DNA of 64,000 nt, taken from NCBI RefSeq assembly GCF_905163445.1, contig NC_053185.1, positions 11,240,001-11,304,000 of the forward strand. The letters run 5' to 3'. Source of the stretch: Pararge aegeria (Eukaryota; Arthropoda; Insecta; Lepidoptera; Nymphalidae). Positions 11,756-23,700 of this stretch are shown piece by piece (positions within the stretch are counted from its first letter, which is position 1; the number at the start of each line of letters is the position of its first letter). A model generated the notes under the pieces. The model saw only the letters and a list, made by a program, of their open reading frames with translations, did no database searches and was not told the origin of the DNA. The position numbers were made by a program, and so were the translations under genes.

Positions 11756-14700
11756 GTACATCACCTCAGTCATGCAGCAACATGCACTTCCACTGCACCC
11801 TACACGTCATCTATCAAGCTTCTTTGTCATATAAACCACATTCCATTCGGCACAATGATTAAATGACCATGTTAGCATGCCTTCTCTTTTTTCCTTTTTG
11901 TAAATTTTTGTTGGGAGGAAAATGAAAAATCCTGAAAGTTCTTTTTTATTTATTTGCTATTTATAAGTCACTATTATACCAGGCACTTTCAAGAAGTAAT
12001 TTGTTCAAAATGTAGTTATTATCATAAAGAAAGTAATAAAATTGTATGTTGCTTACAGCTGATATGCGTCAAACTATGTAAGATGTAATAGTGTCATTTA
12101 TACAAAAACAAAAGGCTTTTTTGTAATCAGTTTCCTTTGGGTTTTATATACTGGTTCATAGCATTTGTAGTATAGTATTTTTCCATAAATATTTCACCAA
12201 CTCTTGTAGAAAAATTCGGTATAAGTATTAATATAATTCTCATTTAAACACAGTGAGCAAAATAAACTCGATTATAATATATACAATAAATCAGTAATAT
12301 ACCGCGCCATTAACATAATAAAACAAAAGTAGGTTTCAGATTTCGTATTCTGTAACGGTTTTGAGAACACAGTAATCTTATTTGTGCGGAGTGTGCAATA
12401 ACAAATTTAAGGTAGCGCGCCTAAAGTGCGGCAAGACCCGCCTCGGAACACACACCGAATTCGCCTTTCATAACTTTAACAATATTAATGTATTTAGTGC
12501 TATAAATTTTCGTATGCAAAGCTTATAATTCATGAACTTGTACAATAAACCTAATTTGTTATCATCAAGCTGTATCATTGTAGTATTTTTTCCCTTTAAC
12601 ACTGCAAAGGAACGTTTTGTTTTAACCGAAATATAATAAACCTCATTTTTTTAATCATCAAGCTGTATCATTGTAGTATTCTTCCCCTTTAACACTGCAA
12701 AGATCGTAGCCTTCGATGTGAAGGAACGGTTGAACCGATATATAATCGGAATATATTGGAAATTGGATGCAAATTTCTTATGAGAAAAATGAACGCCTCT
12801 AACCACAATAACATGCAAAACGTTTTTGTTTCCTGCCATAGCATAACTAACGATAAATAGTACATCAAGAATTTATTATAATGCTTAAAATGAGAGATTT
12901 CATATAATGAAAGGTTCCCTTATACAAAGGTTGCCTGTTAGATGGACCAAATTTCTAAATTTGACCACTTCATACAAATTTGACAGATTGACTTTATTCC
13001 CAAGTCGTATCTCTTTTAGTATCTCTTTTTAACATGTAGGGAGTACTAGGGGGTATCAGATTAGAGTGGGGTAAGAATTTTGACGACCTCCATGGCGCAG
13101 CGGTGAGCGTTGTGGTTTTAAGTTGTAGGTCCCGGGCTCGATCCCCGGCAGGAGCAATTTGGGATTTTATAATTTCTGAATTTTCTCTGGTATGGTGAGA
13201 GGCTTCAGCTGTATCTAGTTACCACCCCACTGACAAAGACGAGCCGCCAAGCGATTAAGAGCTCCGGTGCGATGTCGCGTTGAAACCGGTTCAAAATAAC
13301 TGCCATACCCCTAAAAGGTTAGCTTGTTCGACTGCATCAACTCTTACCAACAGGTAAAATTGCAGTCCAGGACTAAGTTTTAGTCAAATAAAAAAAAATG
13401 AATACAGGCGTTCCAAAGACTGGCCTCTACGTGTTATTTATTTGAAGATTACCTACTATATCTACAGTAGAGATTTTAATAAGCTGTGAGATAAAGCTTT
13501 GTTGGCGCAAGCCGATAATAACGTCGTGGCCTCGTACAACTATTCGCGGTATGCTCATAGCTTGTGCCTTCTACATCGCATACACCATTTAATTGCCTAA
13601 CTAGAATGTCTCTGCCGGTTGCACATGAGCAACGGAAAGTAAAAAAGAGTATCTTTGTGAATTAATGTAATAGAAGTTGGCCGTCACGGAATGCCAGATG
13701 TGAAACATTTAAGTTGATAAAATAATTTTTAATTAATAAAAACCAATACATGAAATTTGCAGGAAAATAATATAAAAGGATAGGGATTAATAAAACCAAT
13801 GTATTTTTCCATGGTACACGCGCGCACAGGGGAGTTAAGTGCAGTCGTTTTTATTGCAGCGATTTTGATAGGTTTCATATCAAAATTGATAGGGTTTTTG
13901 CATTTCAATGTCATGCTAAGCTCTAAAATGTTCCTTAAAAGTTTCCCTGCGAGCAAACGAGGGTACATAGAAGGGAGTAGAGAGCGAAGTCATGACGGCA
14001 TAATAGAGCGTTATACCGTTTTTCGTGGAGGCAATCGTGTCGATTTTACCGCCGTGGATGGCGCACCGATGAATATTTCACATCAAAATCATTCGCGTTT
14101 TTGTATTCAAATTCGACTGTAATATGCTAAGCTCTGAAATGTTACATAAAAGTTTCTTTGTTTTAAACAAAAGGCATACCTAAAGGAATTAATTCAAAGA
14201 ATGCGGGGCGTATGATGGCGAGAAGCGAGAAGGCTGGCGGTCGCGGCCGCGGCTCGCCCTTGACCCGCAGCCTCTTCCGCTCGTGGCGTCCGCCTCTCCC
14301 GTTGCGATATCAACGCTCCATTTATTCCATTGTTTACTAAGTTCTCATAATATCTTTTCACTATTGAAATAATCGCTGTCGCAGGGAGTTTCTGTACACG
14401 AGCGGAGCAAACTGTAGCGTGGGGAAATCGTTACCAAATACCTATTACGAGTATGTCCACAATTGGACGCCCTTGGGTGTGATAATGATTGAAATATTTT
14501 ATTCTTTATTTTTATTCTACTTCCAAGTTAGCCCGTGACACGTGATGGTAAGGATGCAGTCTGGTAACGGGATAATCTGTTATGCAGGCATATATGGCAG
14601 TTATCTTAAGCTTGTCATCGGTGTCTAAGCGACATCGTATCGGAATGCTCAATGCCCCCAGACCACAATAAATGACATACGCAACCTTAAGATTAATTAT

Positions 14701-17700
14701 TAGATTTTTTTTGTGACAGAGCTCGTCCAGGGAAGTTCTATCGTCATACTAATTTCTGCCGCAAAGCAGCATTGTTGCAACGTTGTGTACCTGTCTGTAT
14801 TACAAGCACATGAAGTTAAACTTCAAAACCTACGCAAAAAAAAACAGATTATTCGGGAACCCCCTATTTCAGTTTGTAAATACATGTCGTAAGCACATGT
14901 AAGGCGGTCAAACGTATTTTGGGTGTATGTTTTTATATTATCTCTTAAGCTTAGTGTCCACAAACATGTGGATATTATCACATGCGTCTTTAGTCGCCCA
15001 CGTTAATGTCCTCACCGTCGTGAATGTTTTTACTACACTCATTCTGGTGAGCGACTGTCGACCTACTTCTGTCTATTTTAAATATTGAATAATTTGTTAT
15101 TAACCGTTCTTTTTATCTTATGCAGGCACTGACGTCTTATTACGTCAGTTTATACTGGTCCAAATTTAATTTATTTTTGGGTTCCGTAAGGTAAGGTAAG
15201 GTAAGGTAAGGGTAAAACGGGACCCTATAAAAAACTTTGGCTCCGCTGTCCATCCGTCTGTACATCTGTCCGTCTGTCAGTCTGACACCAGGCTGTATCT
15301 CATGAACCGTGATAGTTAGAAATTTACACAGATTATGTATTAAGCTCGATTAACAATATTTTTAAACTGGATTCAATCTAACTAGTACACAGGTTTGGAA
15401 GATGCACATTCCTCTAATATCTAATTAGTTTCAATAATATTAAAACATTTACGCACAGTGCACAATGTTATTTATATTTAACCTTTAAAAAAGTAATACA
15501 GTGAACAACATGTCTTACTTTCCTATAATCCATTTCTTCGCCGATCCTAGATTTTTTCGTAAAAAATCGATGGTTTCTTATTACATTAATATGAAACTAA
15601 GCATTAGGTAACTAATAATACGTCCGAGGCAGTTTGGTTAGGTTAGTTTAGAATATAGACTTCATGTTTTGACATTTAGACACACTGATACTGCTGTTAA
15701 ACTGAAAAGAAACGTGTGTAGGTACAGTCTAAATAAAATTGAGTTAGTAACGTCATACTACTTACAGTTTCGCTTGTTCAAACAACAAACTGACAAATTA
15801 CCACAGCTTCAACCCGAACCCACGTTTGGAAACAAAAAAAGAATCACCTAGTTGTTATATTCCTATAAATACATCAATAAAACTAACCTGATGTAGCTTA
15901 TTTCGCAAACAAAAATTACGTGAAACAATGTTTTATTACTCATGTATCAACGTACACCTACTTCGTTTCATCCAGCTGATTATTTTTAACGCTCCTCAGC
16001 TTCTCTACCACGTCATTTTACGCATTATGACACGGAACGCGAGTTACCAAATTTAATAATAAAATTTATGGGACATGCCATCTCTTTTCTTATCACGCTC
16101 ACGTGTTTAAAAAATGTATGTCCATTCTTTTAAATCAGATTGGAGAAATACGGTTCCGAAAACTTTTGTTTGTGTTATTAATTGTTTGATTTTATTGCCA
16201 AAGTTTCCGTAAAAACATAATAATTATATTATAGGTATTAGCTGTATATACTTACTATGATAAAGTCCATGAAACATTTTAAGTCTTGGTAATGTGATTG
16301 ACTGAATGTGACTGGAATAAATAGATTTCCCGGGGAAAAAAAAGTTGCATAAAATGGTGCAACGTAAAGTTCTTGCTTCTTTCAACTTTTTTTAATGAAT
16401 ATAGGACCAAATCGAAAGTCGAAGAAATAAGCAGTATCAATAGCTTTATGACTGTTTGCTGGTTTCAAAAACAAGTACAATTACAAGTATTAGCAAAATG
16501 AGGTATTCAGTTATAAATAAAGTACAGACAAACGGTTTAGGATTTTTATCGGATGTAATAAAAATAGTCCATTCAAATTAATATTGCTCCTACGTTTGCT
16601 TATAATGTGTATAAAGTAAGTATTTGTTATACGAACTCACGAAGTACCTATTAGATTAATGTACATAGTTGAACGGGTTAGCAATATCGAGACAAAATGG
16701 TAACTATAGAACGTTTCGCATCGCAAACATTGGCTTCGCGTTTTCACTACGCGCACTCTTGACATTGTGTGTGTTATTGCTGTCTGTCTTTTCTGAACAT
16801 GCCATTGGCATACTTTGCGTATTACGTCATTTCACTACGACCGCCTCCAAAAATAACTACGATTAGCATAGGTTATAATGACTTCCGGCTAATGTTTTAA
16901 GTAAAAACCTTTTTTTTCTTAAAGAGTTAACTATTTCCCGTCGAACGTTTTGGATACATTTTACAATTTTGTAGAACTGCCTTGGCTTGTTTTATTTTAG
17001 GATACAATGATCCGCTTGAATCTTGGCATCATTTGAAATGGGCCAATGAAAGCATAAAAGGTCTACTTGTCAATATCGCTATTGTGATTGGACTTACGCA
17101 ACTTCGAAGCTTAACCTTCTTACTTAGCCTTCTAACTAAGCTCCAATAGTAGACGGAAAGTAAGAGCCCAAGTGAATATTATAATAGACGTAGGTCGTAA
17201 CGTGGGTACGAATACAATCCTACACAAACGTATAAATTGTGAAAGTTTTTGAGGATGTATGGATATTTGTTAATCTTGCACACAAAAAATGCCGAAGGAA
17301 TTTAACGGATTTAACTAAAATTTGAAGCTATCTTTTTTTTCCGGAAAAATCCACGGGTCCCGCGTGATTTGTGTAAAACTAAATTAAGTTGGCTATAGGT
17401 TGCCGTAGCATATCTTTGTTTTTCAAGTTACTAAGTGACTTATTTATTTGTTACACTCTACCACTGGTCATACCGAGAAGGAGCCACCAAAAATTGTATT
17501 CCAACCTAACATCTTGGAGATGGACTTAGCAAAATATTTAATCAGGAAAATTAACTGGTTCAGTTACTGGTTATATTTTTTTATAATCCAGGAGATATCC
17601 TGGATTATAAAAAAATGTTTCTTACCTATGAATTGCAGCCTGAAGCGCAAAACTTATCTTGTTGTTTTGCATTTTATCCCGAGAAAGTAAAGCGTTTCTG

Positions 17701-20700
17701 AGGGATTTTTTAAAAACCCAAATTCAACGCGAAGGACTTCGCACAACAGATAGTCTACCTAATGATTCGTTGCCTGAAATATATATATATATTATTTATA
17801 TCCTACGTAGACTCTTACATAATGGCCGCAACGACTGTCGTCCTCTGAGCACGAGGCCTTGGCCAAGGGCGACCGCATCGATCGTAACTAGGCCGGGAGT
17901 CCGGGATCCTTAGCCCAACGCCCTAACCTTGCGCCTGCTGAGTCGGCAAATGCTCGTCTATTTGCAATACATATTTTTATTCACATAGACATACGATACT
18001 TATTGCCTACTGACATTTATGGGAGACTGCCGCAAGATAAAGCGGATGACCTTGACGCATCCGATGCGGTTGTGATTCGCGCTGCTGACATTTTTGTAAT
18101 TTTCAGTACAGTGAAATATGTTGCGAAATATTTTCAAGAGAATATTATAAACAATATTGGGATCCCCGATTCTCGGATTATAACTATCATTATTCATACT
18201 GTTATGTTGGTGTAGTGATTAGCATGATCAAATGCGAATTCGAGGTTTTTTTTTTTTATTAACGATAGGCCAGCGTTTGACGACAATCATGCCCGTTAGA
18301 AAGCAATGATGAGGTCTAGGTTGGAGCACGCTTGCCTAGAAAAAGCCTATTCACTCTAGCCTTGAAGGTACTTAAATTATACGTGGCAGGAAACACAGTT
18401 ACCGGGAGGGCGTTCCACATCTTAGCGGCACGTATCAGAAACGTGGATAAAAAACGTTTCGTGCGTGTTGATGGGATATCAACCACATAAGGATGCCACC
18501 GCTCTCGGTGTCTCGCTGTTCTGTGGTAAAACGGGGAAGGGGGAACAAGATTGTGAAGTTCCTGAGCACACTCACCGAAGTATATCCGGTAAAAAACCGA
18601 TAAACAGGCAACATTGCGTCGGTGCTGGAGACTATGGTCGGTCCTGGGGTCCATTCCCAGATAGAGAGGACAAATGTGTGCTTTTCTGTTAAAACATTTT
18701 CAATACCAGCCTGAAGTTAGGAAATCTGATTGTTTGATGGTCCCAAACCCACCAACCTGCATTGGATGGAGCTGCGTTGGAGCTGCGTGCTGGTTCCAAG
18801 TTCTTAATCCCTTTTTTCGTATAGAGGAGGTTAAATTGTTTGAAGATAATGATGATGACAATTATTCACGAATTTATTTTAATGATACATACAGTTGATA
18901 AGAATAATGAAAACAGTACGCGAATTAATTACGACCTAGGCACAACTCAATATGGACTTCCGAACTGGCCTTTAAAGTAAAATTGAAGGTTGAGTCTCCC
19001 CTCTACCAAAGTACCTACAATACATCGTAAAAGAGATATCGAATGATCGTCTATACCAGATTGTTTTTATACTTTATTAAAACAACTTAATCCTCAACGT
19101 AATAATTGGATGTCTGTCGAAATTCGATTTAGCAAACCTGCGTAGGTAGCTGCACTGTAGTGGGTCATGAAAATAGTAGAATGCATAAGCAATTGCTTCA
19201 TGCAACGTTTTGTTTTGGTACTAATTTGCCGAAGTTGTAACAGAAGTACCATCCTATTAAACTTATGAACACGCCAAGTAAAATAAACTTCTGCAACTCG
19301 CGTAAATTTTGTTCGGTGCAGTGCCGTGTACAAAAACCATAACCGACATACCCCATAATCATTGCAATACGTACTATCTACTACTTATTCTCGTGGATAA
19401 GTTAGTGAAATGGAAACAATACTTGTCGGTTCTGTCTGTTATAGTATGTAATAATATAAAAGAGGAAATATTTGATTGTTTAGAGCTATTTTATCCTGAA
19501 GTAACTCAGCGGTTAAACCGATATTTAATGTGCTATGTTTTTTTTATTCCACTACAAGTTCGTCCTTGACTGCATTCTCACCTGGTGCAAGTTATGATTA
19601 AAAAAAATTAAAAGTTTTATTTCGTTTCGTACAGCAAAATAATACATGATGCAGTTGATAGTACCAAGATGGTAGGGGGCTAAAATGTTAGGGAGTGTGG
19701 TAGTCATACCCCTAATCGGTACTCAACCTATTAAATCAACTATGTTCTTAATATCTTTCTCCTTTTAGAGGTCTTAACAGGCTGAAAAAAAAAGATGATT
19801 ATGATATTACATAATTAAAAATAACAAGGTTGCTTTGAAGCAGCCGGCTTAGCTTTCAACTTCACAGGATATAATAAATATTACTATATTATGTTGGAAA
19901 TAATGATCTATTATTATTGCCGGCTTCTTCCCGGTAGTATTTGCCTTTGGAACTGGTAGTACAGTTACAACAAACAATCTAGACTTGACGTTTGAAAAGT
20001 AGTAAAGTAGGTCAGGTACGCTGCAATAAATGAACTTTGAATCTCATCAAAAGCCATATTTAATAATTTTACCCTTCTTCATAATTGGATGATTAGTTAA
20101 TTTCTACATTAAGATTTTGCATATACCGATACGGACATTATTTCTTCATTTCAATAAGTTTCTCTAATTGCAGCTCTTAAGAGGTTCCTTTTGGTTTGGA
20201 AGTTCTTTAACAATGAAGATCAAACTTATTCCTATACTTTTTCTAATCCACCCTATCGGTTAGGATGAGTAAACTTGATCTGAAGATTTTAGATTAGACT
20301 GGTTATCCACTGCAATACAACTAGATAAAGATTAGAAATACTTTCTATTCTGCTTAAATTAATTAAAATATACTTGGAATTTGCATGACTAAATCAAATA
20401 AATGATGTTCAGCCATACTTATTACGAAATGGATAATAGATAGGTCATAATAAAAAGTAATTGTATATGTGAACGGAGAGCAGAGGCGTTACGGCACAAT
20501 GTCGATAAGTCTAAAAATAGATGATAGTTGAGCGGAGTGACGGGCTCACGGGCTCGTGGGCACGCGAGTCCCATTCATCGCGGCGCCACGCCGATCGGCC
20601 TTCAACACATGCTACTGTTTATTATTAACGCATCCCGTCGCCCGTATCAGGTACACAAATGGATTAACTACAGTTTTCACATCTCACGTTAAAGTTTTTT

Positions 20701-23700
20701 TTTTTAAGCTTTCGTGCATAAATGTTAAACGACCTCCCTTGCGCAATGGTAAGCGCTGTGAATTTAAGTAGAAGGAGTAGGGTTAGATTCCCAGCAGGGG
20801 AAATTTGGTAATTTATAATTTCTAAATTTTCTCTGGTCTGGTCGGCTGGTTTGGCCGACAAAGACGTGCCGCTAAGCGATTTAATGTTCCGGTGTGATGT
20901 CGCGTAGAAACGGGGTAGGTTTATGTCTACCGTGCTCCCTGGTACACAGGTTCGCCCGCTACCATCATACTGCATCATCACTAACTACCAGGTGAGATTG
21001 CAATCAAGGGCGAACGGCTTGTAGTGGAATAAATTGACTTATAGTGCCAGTACCTACTTACCTAACTTTATCCGTGAAAAATGCACTTATAGTTGCCTAA
21101 TCATAAGTTAGCTTTTCAAGGTAACTGCTTAATTTGCTTATATATAACATATAAAGTATTAAAAAAGTTTTTAAAATACCGTCTCATAGTAAAGCCGTTT
21201 ATGTCTCGCAATCGAAGTGAAAAGAACAGCTGAGTATATAACTCAGATCGACCGAGTAGTTTTTATGAAACATCTATCATTGAGCTAACGTTTTTTCATG
21301 TCTGCGTAAAATATTTGTATGTTTTTTTTTTACAGTGCGTCATATTAGGAACAAAGATTTCCACACAACCTCAGGCTCGTACTGGAATAGGATAAATATA
21401 TTTGTACAATTATATTATTAAGAGTTGTGTTTAAAATAAAAAAAATTATTACCAATTTCCTTTATTTAATCATATCAACCCAGTACCGACCTACTACAAG
21501 GTACGGGTGTCCTCCCACGATGAGAAGGCGTTAAGGTCATAATCCACCACGCTGGCCCAGAGCCGATTGGTGGACTTCACTCACCTTTGAGAACATTATG
21601 GAGAACTCTCAGGCATGCAGATGCCTTCACATTGTTTTTCTTCAACGTTGAACCGAGTGATATTTTAATTGCTTATACCATTTAGTATAAGGCACCTACC
21701 GATAATTATTTCATATCCGCTTAAAGTGTTTCTCTCTATTTCAGAACCAAAGAAAGATAAACTGGAGAATGGTGGGGAGATGGTGAGGCCAGAGAGGCCG
21801 AATTCATTGACCGCGGGCAAACTCCCAAGACGGATATGCTATCAAGGAGACGGTGAGTCACGAATACCACTGTAATCACCGCTTAAGGAAAACCATCTGT
21901 TATTACTTATTACCCTGTTATAATATGCCTACATTATCCGATGCTGTTTTAAAATTGATGCTAGAAAATGAGAAGTTAGGTTACCTTTTAACTAAGTATA
22001 CTCTGAAGCACGGAATATAGGTTTGTTCTATTTTCATGCTTTACATCAAAATTTAAATGCCCATTTTTTGTTTTTTCTTATTATAATCACAAAATAAAAA
22101 TACGAAGGAGCTGAAGGTGGGTGTAGAGAGGACATTTTGGCATTAGAGAACGTCATGTCGTTTGCCCTGACAGCTTATAGCTCGAACATTCTAAAAAAAA
22201 ACAATTATTGCACTTTACCTATTGCTAACCTCGCTATATTAATAACTACTTTTTACTTCCATATTATTAAAGTGCTACCTACGTTCACACAAAACTAGTG
22301 AAAGTAATTTCGTGGCGGCCTCATGTTAGCTTTGTAAAAAAAGAAAAAAAATATTTCATGAATTTATGGAGGATTTATATAAATTATTCAATCGTACACG
22401 CACGCATTAGTATTCTATTTAATTCGATTCAATACACATGCACAAAAAAAACTTCATTTGTTACAAGATCAATGATCCGTTCAGCTGACCACCATATATC
22501 ATATATTAAGATTATTGTTTACTTGTGAAATGGGGCTTAAAACTTGTAACTGCTTATTTACAGGCTTCTAATGAACAATTCCTTCCTTATTATATATATT
22601 CCTATGGTTACCAAAAGGGAATGATCAATTCTGTTGTTCCAAATAAACTAAACCAAATTGAAGTAACCATCAGGTATTAAAGGAGGGCTTTACGAAAAAG
22701 AGAGACCTACTTTTAGACCTGACATTTTTGTGCCTCTCAAATGGCACCATAAAAATATTTTTCACTCGTAACTGTCTATAATAGGGAAACCACACCTCTC
22801 GGATGTCCCCAAGGTCGGCGTTGTAGACTTAACGTTTTGAAAGTCGGCCTATCTGAAGTAAGCGTTATTTGTAATTGTTCTTAGTAGGTGGTTACACCGT
22901 GGGGGGCGAGAGAGATGTGAGCGCGGAGGAGCAGCTGATGCTGTCAGATCTGCCCGAACCGCCCATCGCCGTCTCAGACATTGGACCCATTCCACCACCG
23001 CCGATGTTCAGCTCGCCGAGCCCAACGCGCCACCACGCGCACACAATCATCAATACTCACTCTGATTGTAAGTACCATTTAACAATCGACGTCATTTACA
23101 GAATAGTACATAGACTGATTTCTGTGGGTCTTTTCTCTCGCCACAAACAAACAAACGCCATTGCGTTTCTTCGGAGAATAAGACGGGTTTAGGCCATTGT
23201 CTAGTCGGTTAGACGTTAGGATTGGTAGACTGGTAAACTTCACACGCCTTTATGAACGTTATCGAGAACTCTCAGCAGGTTTCCTCACAATGCTTTCCTT
23301 AATTTTTAAAGCAAGTGATATTAGTAATAAAGTTAGAGCGCATCTCTAACTTTATTACTAATATCACTTGCTTTGGATGGAATTTGCCGGGGATGGAACT
23401 CGGTCCCTCAGAAAAGAGGCTGTCCAATTTAGCTATCAGTGCTGGGATGGTGTGGCTAATACGTAATTTGCGAGTATAATGTAATATGGAACCTTTAATA
23501 TATGTTCTCGGAATTATGGTATGCTTATTATTATAAATGCGTTTTTACGTAAGGTTGTAGGAACCCACGCATACGGAGAAATGTTCTCCAATTTTCGCGT
23601 AGGTTGCCGCAATTTGTACCTTAAAAAGAGTATGTAGTGAGTACTCAGGTATACTTTCATAGCGCGGTCGACTACTGCAATGTGAGGCAGCGTGGCCAAG

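Larger units (their letters stand above)
11756..21744 (+). other. Phactr intron 1 (about 10 kb), repeat-rich
   Basis: No coding exon could be supported inside. It carries a local duplication at 12561-12735 and SINE copies at 13081 (plus), 14498 (minus), 19539 (minus) and 20731 (plus). It also holds a dispersed repeat with GGTAA tandem units at about 15178-15320, a hairpin at 17575-17616 and a LINE ORF end at 18316-18654 (minus). A repeat 3' end ending in ATAAATGAACTTTGAAT lies at about 19918-20045, and SINE B at 21477-21675 (minus). GC-rich pockets near 14225-14300 and 17820-17940 were checked and gave no exon-like frame. Confidence 0.6.

Noticed and set aside
13081..13160. tRNA-like box A and box B (also at 20731, 30171, 62581)
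   Set aside because: These heads are parts of SINEs: a non-tRNA body and poly(A) or AT tail follow, and no acceptor stem closes.
13799..14122. 107-codon open frame
   Set aside because: Overlaps a locally repeated block (ATGCTAAGCTCT at about 13913 and 14124) and shows no domain.
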